From CAYPZL01 sp964415045 (GTDB lineage Bacteria; Planctomycetota; Phycisphaerae; Sedimentisphaerales; Anaerobacaceae), in assembly GCA_964415045.1 (NCBI GenBank), contig CAYPZL010000036.1:1-36196 (forward strand): a DNA stretch of 36,196 nt. Direction: 5' to 3'. Both the position numbers and the translations under genes were made by a program. This document shows, one piece after another, positions 8,497-15,855 of this stretch (within the stretch, counting starts at the first letter, position 1; every line of letters begins with the position of its first letter). Under the pieces are notes generated by a model that worked only from the letters and a program-made list of their open reading frames with translations, was not told the DNA's origin and made no database searches.

Positions 8497-9201
8497 ATGA
8501 GTGACAAAAATGCCATCGTGCTCCTGAGCGGGGGGCTGGACTCGACTACTACGCTGGCGATCGCGCGGAGCGAGGGTTTCGCGTGCTACGCTTTGACGTT
8601 TCGCTACGGCCAGCGTCACCGGTGCGAGATCGAGGCCGCCGCGAACGTGGCCCGCGCGCCGGGCGTCATCGAGCATCGCGTGATTGACATCGACCTGGGG
8701 GCCTTCGGCGGCTCGGCTCTGACGGACCACCTCATTGACGTGCCGAAGGACCGGGCCGACCTGGGCGAAGCGACGGACATTCCGGTGACGTACGTACCCG
8801 CCCGCAACGCGATCTTCCTGAGCTATGCCCTGGCCTGGGCGGAAGTGCTGGGCGTCTTCGACATCTTCATCGGCGTCAACTCGACGGACTACAGCGGCTA
8901 TCCCGACTGTCGGGCCGAGTTCATCGCCGCCTTCGAGACGATGGCGAACCTCGCCACCGCCGCGGCCGTCGAGGGCAAGGGCACATACCGCATCCACACG
9001 CCCATCATCGAGATGAGCAAGGCCGGGATCATCCGCACCGGCACGGACCTCGGCGTCGATTACGCGCTGACGCATAGCTGCTACGACCCGGACGAGCGGG
9101 GCCGAAGCTGCGGGCGGTGCGATTCGTGCCGGCTCCGGCTCAAGGGCTTTGCCGAGGCCGGACTCACGGACCCGCTCCAATACGTGCAACAGGATAGGTG
9201 A
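8497..9201 (+). CDS. queC: 7-cyano-7-deazaguanine (preQ0) synthase
   Basis: QueC converts 7-carboxy-7-deazaguanine to preQ0 with ATP and ammonia. The 234-residue protein opens with the PP-loop SGGLDS (residues 11-16), which binds ATP. VPARNAIFLSYA and the GVNSTDYSGYPDCR segment are typical of the family. The C-terminus has the zinc-binding cysteines (C195, then CGRCDSC near 205-211). Length matches other QueC proteins. ATG 8497 lies 36 bp after the sulfatase stop; its Shine-Dalgarno site is weak, which fits translation within a longer transcript. queE follows 22 bp after its stop, so the two are co-transcribed. Confidence 0.95.
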   Translation: MSDKNAIVLLSGGLDSTTTLAIARSEGFACYALTFRYGQRHRCEIEAAANVARAPGVIEHRVIDIDLGAFGGSALTDHLIDVPKDRADLGEATDIPVTYVPARNAIFLSYALAWAEVLGVFDIFIGVNSTDYSGYPDCRAEFIAAFETMANLATAAAVEGKGTYRIHTPIIEMSKAGIIRTGTDLGVDYALTHSCYDPDERGRSCGRCDSCRLRLKGFAEAGLTDPLQYVQQDR

Positions 9202-9223
9202 CCGCTTTCATCGTGACACGCGC

Positions 9224-9922
9224 ATGCAGGTGACTGAGATTTTCTATTCTTTACAGGGAGAGGGGATGCTGGCCGGCACGCCCAGCGTGTTTGTCCGCCT
9301 GGCCGGCTGTCCGCTCCGCTGCCGCTGGTGTGACACGAAGTATGCCTGGGATTTTCGTGCGGGCGAGGACTTGGAGCCGGCGCAGATTGCCGAAAAGGTC
9401 GTGACGTGGCCCTGCAGGCACGTTGTCCTTACGGGCGGCGAGCCCCTGGTCGGTCCCGATCTCTCGGTCCGCCCGGGGCTGGTCGATCTGACCGGCCGGC
9501 TCAAGGCCCTCGGCAAACACATCACCATCGAAACAGCGGGCGCTCTTTTCGTCCCCGACCTGGCCTGCGACCTGATGAGCATCAGCCCCAAGCTGAGCAA
9601 CTCCGTGCCCGCGCGGGCCGACCTTGCGGAGGTCCACGAGCGGCTGCGATTCGATCTCGATTCCACACGTCGCCTCATCGAGACGTATCGACACCAGCTT
9701 AAGTTCGTGATCGAGTCCGAGACCGACCTCGACGAAATCCAGCGAATCGTCGAGACCCTCGGCGACGTGGACCGGACGAAGGTTCTCCTCATGCCCCAGG
9801 CCGTCACGAGAGACGACCTTCTCGCACGGTCACCTGCGATCGCGGCGATGTGCCGCGATACAGGCTTCTCGTTCGGTCAGCGCCTGCACCTCCTGCTCTG
9901 GGACACCCAGCGCGGCGTGTAG
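9224..9922 (+). CDS. queE: 7-carboxy-7-deazaguanine synthase (radical SAM)
   Basis: QueE makes 7-carboxy-7-deazaguanine from 6-carboxytetrahydropterin, using S-adenosylmethionine and one [4Fe-4S] cluster. The 232-residue product starts MQVTEIFYSLQGEG, the conserved QueE N-terminus, and has the CX3CX2C cluster motif at C29, C33 and C36 (CPLRCRWCDTKY). The TGGEP motif used for SAM binding follows. The start was placed at ATG 9224 because SLQGEG always sits close to the N-terminus; no strong Shine-Dalgarno site is visible, suggesting coupling to queC. QueD, the enzyme that makes its substrate, is not encoded nearby. Confidence 0.94.
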   Translation: MQVTEIFYSLQGEGMLAGTPSVFVRLAGCPLRCRWCDTKYAWDFRAGEDLEPAQIAEKVVTWPCRHVVLTGGEPLVGPDLSVRPGLVDLTGRLKALGKHITIETAGALFVPDLACDLMSISPKLSNSVPARADLAEVHERLRFDLDSTRRLIETYRHQLKFVIESETDLDEIQRIVETLGDVDRTKVLLMPQAVTRDDLLARSPAIAAMCRDTGFSFGQRLHLLLWDTQRGV

Positions 9923-9989
9923 TGCCGGCAGCGCGCCCGGCCGCTCCTTTGCACGCAATTCCGGGTGCAAGAATCTGCAAGAATCGGGA

Positions 9990-10018
9990 TTGACAACCCA
10001 TCATCCATCATCGATAAT
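9990..10018 (+). promoter_or_regulatory. Sigma-70-type promoter for tRNA-Leu
   Basis: TTGACA at 9990-9995 and GATAAT at 10013-10018 with a 17-nt spacer, 11 of 12 consensus positions matched. The -10 ends 12 nt before the tRNA, as expected for a short-leader tRNA transcript. This is one of the strongest promoters in the window. Confidence 0.75.
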
Positions 10019-10029
10019 CCATGCACAAC

Positions 10030-10114
10030 GCCCGGGTGGCGGAATTTGGCAGACGCGCTAGCTTGAGGGGCTAGTGAGCTTCGGCTCGTGCTGGTTCGAA
10101 TCCAGTCCCGGGCA
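10030..10114 (+). tRNA. tRNA-Leu (anticodon GAG)
   Basis: An 85-nt type II tRNA. The acceptor stem pairs GCCCGGG at 10030-10036 with CCCGGGC ending at 10113, with discriminator A10114. The anticodon stem CTAGC/GCTAG encloses TTGAGGG, giving anticodon GAG at 10065-10067. A long variable arm with a TTCG loop follows, then a TTCGAAT T-loop. The variable arm fits leucine. CCA is not encoded. A TTTTT run follows directly. Confidence 0.93.
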
Positions 10115-10208
10115 TTTTTCATGCGCCGCCGCGCAAGGACCGGCGGCCCCGGCGACCATTACAGGGACGCCGGTTCTGGCAAAACGGTATATCGACAGGG
10201 CAAGAGTG

Positions 10209-11654
10209 ATGATGCGAAAGATGAGTTTGGCGGTTCTGGCACTTGTGTTAACGGGCGTTCTGGCGGGCCAGGCGGCCGGCGCGGTCGAGCCCGGCCGCAT
10301 CCACTGCGTGACGGACATCTCCCACGACTTCTCCTTCTACTTCGACGGGCGATTCGGCAAGAACTACGTCCTGCCCAACGGAATCGACGCCCGCAACTGG
10401 GGCACGCTCCACAAGTACGACTTCCAGAACGCCAACCTGCTCATCGTCCAATCGTCCGCGTCACCGTGCCCCTACGTGCCGGAAGATATTGAGACGGTCG
10501 AGCGGTTTCTCCAGTCCGGCGGCGGCGTCGCTATGCTGGGCGACTACGCCCTGTTCCGAGAAGAAAAGGAATACAAGCTCAACGCCCTGGCGAAGCATTT
10601 CGGCGCCGAATTCCTCGATGAAGCGGCAACCAAGCCCCTCCAGGGCCGTTTTTCGCTCGAAAATGAGGAGATCGACAGCTACTCGCCCAGGCTCATGAAG
10701 CTGGCCGAGCCTTCCGACTGGCAGGTCCTGGTCGAGGACGCCAAGGGGCGGGTGGTGATGGCGGAGCGGCGCGTCGGGAAAGGGATCCTCGTGGTGGCGT
10801 CGCGTTCGCTATGCGGCCGCAACCCAAACGCCAGCGACCCGATCAACGACCGCTGGTGGAAGCCGCTGCTCCAGCGGATCGCCGCCGGCAAGCCGGTCGA
10901 TCCGCAGCGACGCCCGAAAGACCAGTCGCCCGAGAACCGCACGCAGCGCGAGCGGCTCCCCATCCAGTACTCGGACTACCTCAAGTCCTACGCCGACGCG
11001 ATCTACGCGGTCTACGATGAATGCTTCCCCGTGATCCAGGAGGTCATGGGCGTGCCGCCCACCGAGGGGATGCTCAGCACCCTGATTCTGCTGCCCACCG
11101 GCGGTGGCGGGTTCTCCTCGGGCGTCGCTATCGGCCTGGCCGCGTGGTGGGGGGGCTTCCCAGAGAACAAGTACCCGATGGTCGAGCTGATCTCGCACGA
11201 ATCCACCCATTCGTGGGTCCTTCCGTTCGCCGAGCCGATGTGGAACGAGGGGATCGCCACGTACGTCGGTATCCTGGTCGGCCGCAAGCTCGGGTTGGCC
11301 GAAGACGCCGACGCAGGCTTGGCCGGCTGGATCAAGAGCGCCAAACGCCACGACCCGGACATGACGAAATACGACCTGGCCCACGGCCAGAACGTCCCCC
11401 ACGCGGTCCGCATGGCCAAGCCCATGTGGATCTTCGAGCAGTTGGCCAGGGAAAAGCCCGACATCGTCGCCCGCTACTTCCAGGCCAAGCGCCGCCTCGC
11501 CACGCCCGACAAGATCGACAAATACACCGCCGACGACAGCGTCGCGGTCCTGAGCATCGCCATGGGCCGAAACCTCTTCCCCTGGTTCCAATCCCTCGGA
11601 ATCACCGTAAACCCCGCCAAAACCCAAATCGAAATCGAATCGCTTGCCAAATGA
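10209..11654 (+). CDS. Secreted HExxH metallopeptidase-like protein
   Basis: A 481-residue exported protein. Residues 1-25 are a signal peptide (MMRKMSLAVLALVLTG, then AGQAAGA). The N-terminal half contains a segment (about residues 85-115, ETVERFLQSGGGVAMLGDYA) resembling glutamine-amidotransferase-like folds without an evident catalytic cysteine. The C-terminal half has HESTH (330-334) and a downstream WNEGIA with E347, the arrangement of gluzincin zinc peptidases. The gap between the HExxH and the glutamate is shorter than in M1 enzymes, so it may be a separate family. Three close starts exist (GTG 10206, ATG 10209, ATG 10212); none has a strong ribosome site. It follows the tRNA and may be read from that promoter. 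Substrate unknown. Confidence 0.7.
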   Translation: MMRKMSLAVLALVLTGVLAGQAAGAVEPGRIHCVTDISHDFSFYFDGRFGKNYVLPNGIDARNWGTLHKYDFQNANLLIVQSSASPCPYVPEDIETVERFLQSGGGVAMLGDYALFREEKEYKLNALAKHFGAEFLDEAATKPLQGRFSLENEEIDSYSPRLMKLAEPSDWQVLVEDAKGRVVMAERRVGKGILVVASRSLCGRNPNASDPINDRWWKPLLQRIAAGKPVDPQRRPKDQSPENRTQRERLPIQYSDYLKSYADAIYAVYDECFPVIQEVMGVPPTEGMLSTLILLPTGGGGFSSGVAIGLAAWWGGFPENKYPMVELISHESTHSWVLPFAEPMWNEGIATYVGILVGRKLGLAEDADAGLAGWIKSAKRHDPDMTKYDLAHGQNVPHAVRMAKPMWIFEQLAREKPDIVARYFQAKRRLATPDKIDKYTADDSVAVLSIAMGRNLFPWFQSLGITVNPAKTQIEIESLAK

Positions 11655-11687
11655 GACTTCTGTCCTGAGTGGCCGGGTGGCAGCGTC

Positions 11688-11731
11688 AAGCGCAGCTTGG
11701 CGATGGCCTGTCACGCCATCAGCCAACGCTT
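11688..11731. terminator. Compound hairpin between convergent genes
   Basis: Nested inverted repeats lie between two convergent genes. GATGGC pairs with GCCATC around a 7-nt loop, extended by TTGGC/GCCAA and, across a bulge, AAGCG/CGCTT. A second pair, CTCTGATC at 11736-11743 and GATCAGAG at 11773-11780, follows. No T-run follows either strand, so it may be a Rho-assisted or bidirectional terminator. Confidence 0.4.
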
Positions 11732-11786
11732 GCGGCTCTGATCCTGCCGAAGAGAGGACAAGACGCTTGGACGATCAGAGCGGGTA

Positions 11787-13286
11787 TCAACCGCCCGATT
11801 CCGCCCCGATTCCGTGCTCGGGGCAGATGTACTGAAAGAGGTAATCTCCGCCGAGGACGGGGCGAACCTGATCCAGGGGGATGCGCCTCCAGGACCGTGC
11901 GCATTCGGGATGGCTGCAACAAACAGAGAGTTCCTTGCCCAGCCCGATGGCCAGGTTGGAATCCCCGCCGAGTACGAGGCTGGTCTCGTTCGGCTTGAGC
12001 TTGTGGAAGACCTGGATGATCTTGAACCGCGTCTCGACCAGCTCCTCACCAAACTCCCCCATGACGAAGATCTTCGGCTTGGCGCGTTGGAGCAGGCGAA
12101 AGCAGCCCTTGGTCCCGAGGTGGTTCTTCAAATCCGTCTTCAGAAAACCGCCGGTTTCCGCTGCATCTTCTCCCTTTTCACCGGTGGCTGCCTTCTCTTC
12201 TCCGATCTCGATGGTTCCCATGTGTGCCACCAGCACGTCGCATCCGCTGAAGCTCTCAGCGAGCGAATCCATCCATTTCGAGTCCGACGTGATCCCAACG
12301 CGCGCGACCTCTTCGCTCTCGTCCTTCAGCACGAAGACCAATCCTATCGCCTTATCATCGCGTCCATCTATGTCTTTGTGTTGTGTTGGAACCGCCTGGA
12401 CCTTAATAAAGTCACCAATCTGCTTGAAGCGGCCATCTCGCTCCAGTTGCTGGGGATTGTCGCAGCAGCCCGAGTTGATGAGATACTCGCTATACTTGAT
12501 GAACGCGGAGTAGGACGCGAAGAAGTGAAGTTGACGGAAATCTTTGTTGGGTGGATGCGGCTTGAATCCCTTGGCGCGGTTGTACCGGTAGTTCAGATCG
12601 ACCAGTGACTCGACGTCGCGCGTGTGGTCCAGGTGGCAGTGGGTGATAATCACTGCGTCGACATCGGCAATGGACAATCCTCTCCGGTAGAGCTGGGTCA
12701 CGAAGTCCACGCCCGGATCGATTGCAATCCCGTGTCCCTTCCAGACGAGGAAGTACCCGCCCCCCAGGCGTTCGTCGGGCCCCGGGCTGTCCTGATCCCG
12801 CAGGTCTCGTCGCAGAAGCGGCGAGAACGAGTTCCAACTGTGGCGATTCGAGGCCCAACTCAACTGCACGTCGGAACGCCTGCGCAGCATCGCGAGGTCT
12901 TTCCTGCCTCCAGAACCACACGCCCAGGTTGTGATGAAAGGCGGCATTTTCGGGGTCGAGCGTGATGGCCTTCTCGAAGGCCGCCAGCGCCTCGTCGTAG
13001 CGCTTCTGCTCTGCCAGGACGATGCCCTTGCCGTTCCACGGATAGGCGAATTGGGGTCGAGCGCGATTGCCTCTTCGAAGAGGGCCAGGCCGGTTTCCAT
13101 GTCGTCTTGTAGGCATGCTAACATTCCGTTGGCGAACTTCTTCCAGGCCAGGGCATTTGCCCCTTCGGCCATTTCGCCGATCTCTTTGAAGAAGGCGATG
13201 CAATCGGATTTCTTGTGGATGGACTTGTATTCGTGCAGATACCTCTTCCGCATCGTTTCGATGGTCTCGGATCGGTCGTCTGTCAT
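11787..13286 (-). CDS. TPR-metallo-beta-lactamase fold protein with two compensating frameshifts
   Basis: A 499-codon open frame. The N-terminal 80 or so residues are helical and end in EEAIALDPNSP, the close of a TPR motif. From about 13046 down to about 12825 the TPR sequence continues in another frame (GIVLAEQKRYDEALAAFEKA, then HHNLGVWFW), while the annotated frame reads Arg/Ser-rich nonsense. After about 12825 the original frame becomes meaningful again with a metallo-beta-lactamase domain: GGGYFLVWKGHGIAIDPG, then THCHLDHTRD, the zinc-binding HxHxDH motif. The pattern fits a one-base loss followed by a one-base gain, with no stop between. This may be sequencing error or a true recent double mutation. 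ATG 13286 has GGGAG nine bases upstream. The substrate is unknown; hydrolase or nuclease activity is possible for this fold. Confidence 0.75.
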   Translation of the reverse strand: MTDDRSETIETMRKRYLHEYKSIHKKSDCIAFFKEIGEMAEGANALAWKKFANGMLACLQDDMETGLALFEEAIALDPNSPIRGTARASSWQSRSATTRRWRPSRRPSRSTPKMPPFITTWACGSGGRKDLAMLRRRSDVQLSWASNRHSWNSFSPLLRRDLRDQDSPGPDERLGGGYFLVWKGHGIAIDPGVDFVTQLYRRGLSIADVDAVIITHCHLDHTRDVESLVDLNYRYNRAKGFKPHPPNKDFRQLHFFASYSAFIKYSEYLINSGCCDNPQQLERDGRFKQIGDFIKVQAVPTQHKDIDGRDDKAIGLVFVLKDESEEVARVGITSDSKWMDSLAESFSGCDVLVAHMGTIEIGEEKAATGEKGEDAAETGGFLKTDLKNHLGTKGCFRLLQRAKPKIFVMGEFGEELVETRFKIIQVFHKLKPNETSLVLGGDSNLAIGLGKELSVCCSHPECARSWRRIPLDQVRPVLGGDYLFQYICPEHGIGAESGG

Positions 13287-13672
13287 CGCCGTATCTCCCT
13301 TCGCGTCTTTCGGGACGCCTATGTTTCGCAGTGAATCAAAGCGTCAGGGTGTATTGTACGGTGCGGCGGGGGGGGGGGGGGAATTCAACCGGGATGTTGG
13401 TGAAGGGCGGCTGGATCATCGCTGTGCCTGTGCGGGGCGGGCTTCGTTGGAGAGAGGATCGGGGCGGATTTTTGCTTGACGGGGCGGCCTGCGATTGGGG
13501 ATTGGGGATTGCGGATTGGGGATTCGGGCCGATGGGCCAGGGAATGCTATGGGGGAAAATGGCAAACGAAGCCAATTTGGCCCGGCGGTGGCGGGAAATG
13601 CGAAGCTCGAAACTCGAAACAAGATCGAAACGCGAATGATCCAAACCATCGGAAACGGCAAACGAAGCCAAT
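13287..13672. repeat. Repeat-rich spacer with poly-G tract and direct repeats
   Basis: No credible gene. It contains a run of 14 G at 13368-13381, five 7-nt units of the GATTGGG type at 13493-13527, and a 16-nt direct repeat, GGCAAACGAAGCCAAT, at 13561-13576 and 13657-13672. The second copy abuts the proposed 5' end of the group II intron. A TTTTTGCTTGAC block at 13469-13480 recurs exactly at 17489-17500, where it belongs to a promoter. Short open frames here are arginine- and serine-rich and of a kind I associate with spurious open frames in interspersed repeats of planctomycete genomes; that link is from memory. Confidence 0.6.
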
Positions 13673-13897
13673 GTGCGACAGGATAAGCTTGGGAAAGGAG
13701 GAAGATCATGGATAGTTCATGAGCGGAAACCTTTTTTGATGCCCAGAGGGTTCGACTCCCTCGCGGTAAAGGCTCACCACCAGCCGTAAGCGAGTCTTGC
13801 ATGGCGGGCAGCGATGTCCGTCGTGAAGCGTAGACAGCGGGTGCTGAAGCCGTGTGATGGAGCCCCGAAATTGTTTAGTCGCTGGAGCCTTCGTCGT

Positions 13898-13903
13898 ATT
13901 GGC
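13898..13903 (+). promoter_or_regulatory. Candidate EBS1 of the group II intron
   Basis: ATTGGC pairs over six bases with GCCAAT (13667-13672), directly 5' of the proposed intron start. Its position about 225 nt into the intron suits domain I. Five bases, TTCGT at 13890-13894, could also pair with ACGAA just upstream of IBS1, but placement so close to EBS1 is unusual, so EBS2 is left unassigned. Confidence 0.6.
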
Positions 13904-14244
13904 TGCGGGGGCAGCACCGACGCATCGGGATGGTGCGGTGCGGCGGTCCGGCCGGGGTCAGATGAGAGCAGGGCAAAGGCACAGGATGGGCATCCCAGGA
14001 ACCTGTGAGGTCCCCATGTTCCCAGCCGGGAATCGGTCCATGGCGCCGGACCGCAGAAGCAAGGAGCCAGGCGGGCAGAGCCGCGCTCGCTCTGTCACGA
14101 GCGAATCGAGCGTACAGGCTGGAGCCGAGCGACGAATCCATAAGTCGCTGGGTAGGGGCATGTGGAAGTCGTAGTGTCGCATAGTACCTGTGAAGCTGGG
14201 ACACTCCACCCGGGAGGACCCAGCCGAGGAAAGGAGACACCACT

Positions 14245-15597
14245 ATGGTAGGACCGTCTATGGGAAACACGCCAGGTACGCAGGAACCTGAGAGCGTGTT
14301 AACGAAACAGAGACGGATAGCGGCGCTTGCCCGGCAGCATCGGCAACGCGTATTCATCTCGCTGAACCACTATCTGGATTACGACTGGATGTACCAGGCG
14401 TATGTGCGTACCCGCAAGGACGCCGCCCCCGGTATCGACGGGGTGACGGCCAAAGTGTATGAGCGTAACCTGAACGCGAACCTCAAGAGTCTGTTGGAGC
14501 GGCTGAAGTCCGGCCGGTATCGTGCTCCGGCGGTCCGACGCGTGTACATCGGCAAAGACGATGGCACGCAGCGACCGTTGGGCATCCCGACGTTCGAGGA
14601 CAAGGTGGCCCAGCGGGCCATCGTCATGCTCCTGGAACCCATTTTCGAGCAGGACTTCTTGGCGTGTTCGTATGGGTTTCGTCCGGGCCGCTCGGCCCAT
14701 CAGGCACTGCAACACTTGCGGAACGACATCATGAAGCGGAACGGCCGATGGATCCTGGATCTGGATATCTCGAACTACTTCGGGACGATCGATCACGGGC
14801 AGTTGCGGGCGGTGTTGGACAAGAGGGTCAAGGACGGCGTGGTACGAAGGTTGATTGACAAGTGGCTCAAAGCCGGCGTCCTGGAAAATGGGAACCGGAT
14901 CGTGCCGGCGGAAGGGACGCCCCAAGGTGGGGTGGCCTCACCGTTGTTGGCGAACGTGTTCCTGCATCACGTCCTGGACGTATGGTTCGCTGACGAGGTG
15001 GTCCCCCGGATGCGGGGCCGCAGCAGTATGGTACGCTTTGCGGACGATGTGGTCTGTGTGTTCGAGAACCGGTACGACTGCGACCGGGTCCGTGCGGTCC
15101 TGGAGAAGCGACTGGCCAAGTATGGCCTGACGCTGCATCCGACCAAGACCCGGATCGTGGAATTCTGCCGGGGGCGGAAACGCCACCGGTCTGCCGGAGG
15201 CAACGGAGACCACACGTTCGACTTCCTGGGCTTTACGCATCACTGGAAAAAGTCCCGTCGTGGGGCCTGGATCGTGACGCGTAAGACCGCCCGAAAGCGG
15301 CAGGCCCAGGCGTTGCGCAAGGTGTACTGCTATTGCAAGCGGTATCGTCATACCCCGCTACGGCAACAGCATCAGTATCTCTGTCGCCTGCTGCGGGGCC
15401 ACTATGCCTACTATGGGATCGTTGGGAACTCCCGCAGCATCCAGAACTTCGCCTATCAGGTGCGACGCATCTGGCACAAGTGGCTCAAACGCCGCAACGG
15501 CCTGCGTCGCCTGACGTGGGCGAGATTCAATGGTATGCTGCAACGGCTGGCTCTGCCCGAGCCGCGAATTGTTCATACCTTCGGCTGGCGCCCTTGA
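14245..15597 (+). CDS. ltrA: Group II intron reverse transcriptase/maturase
   Basis: The intron-encoded protein, 450 residues, copies and helps splice its own intron RNA. Reverse-transcriptase blocks appear in order: APGIDGVT, RPLGIPTFEDKVAQRAI, SYGFRPGRSAHQAL, the catalytic aspartate in ILDLDISNYF, GTPQGGVASPLLAN, then FADD (265-268), where most relatives have YADD. The maturase (X) domain follows, with a Lys/Arg-rich region and a conserved-looking WARFNGMLQRLALPEPR near the C-terminus. No HNH endonuclease domain is present, so mobility would rely on endonuclease-independent insertion. ATG 14245 has AAAGGAG eight bases upstream. The frame is intact throughout. Absence of a template/variable repeat pair argues against a diversity-generating element. 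Confidence 0.93.
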   Translation: MVGPSMGNTPGTQEPESVLTKQRRIAALARQHRQRVFISLNHYLDYDWMYQAYVRTRKDAAPGIDGVTAKVYERNLNANLKSLLERLKSGRYRAPAVRRVYIGKDDGTQRPLGIPTFEDKVAQRAIVMLLEPIFEQDFLACSYGFRPGRSAHQALQHLRNDIMKRNGRWILDLDISNYFGTIDHGQLRAVLDKRVKDGVVRRLIDKWLKAGVLENGNRIVPAEGTPQGGVASPLLANVFLHHVLDVWFADEVVPRMRGRSSMVRFADDVVCVFENRYDCDRVRAVLEKRLAKYGLTLHPTKTRIVEFCRGRKRHRSAGGNGDHTFDFLGFTHHWKKSRRGAWIVTRKTARKRQAQALRKVYCYCKRYRHTPLRQQHQYLCRLLRGHYAYYGIVGNSRSIQNFAYQVRRIWHKWLKRRNGLRRLTWARFNGMLQRLALPEPRIVHTFGWRP

Positions 15598-15611
15598 GCG
15601 AACCTGCCAAG

Positions 15612-15687
<76 letters not shown>

Positions 15688-15750
15688 TTTGCCTGGTTCC
15701 TCCGGCCTCCCTTCTCCCGCCTCCGGCCTCCGGTGGCTCCCGGCTGGGCG

Positions 15751-15779
15751 TTGTCAGGGGGGATTGGGGGCGGTAGTAT
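15751..15779 (+). promoter_or_regulatory. Sigma-70-type promoter for the second sulfatase
   Basis: TTGTCA at 15751-15756 and TAGTAT at 15774-15779 with a 17-nt spacer made almost entirely of G. It lies about 75 nt before the TTG start of the sulfatase gene and downstream of the group II intron, so the intron does not separate promoter from gene. Confidence 0.55.
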
Positions 15780-15855
15780 GGTCTTGTTGGGGGCCGGACG
15801 GGAGAGGCCGGGGCGGGTGGGTGCCGTATGTGGACGTTTTTGAAGGGGTAGATCG

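Noticed and set aside
7294..9189. 631-codon open frame antisense to the sulfatase and queC
   Set aside because: Spans two real genes and the gap between them, which an authentic gene would not do.
13336..13671. 111-codon open frame in the repeat-rich spacer (minus strand)
   Set aside because: Its sequence is internally repetitive and runs through the poly-G tract, direct repeats and intron junction; it is most likely a repeat artefact.
14245..15597. Diversity-generating retroelement or retron reverse transcriptase
   Set aside because: No template/variable repeat pair or msr-msd structure is seen; the maturase domain and intron domain V/VI identify it as a group II intron protein.
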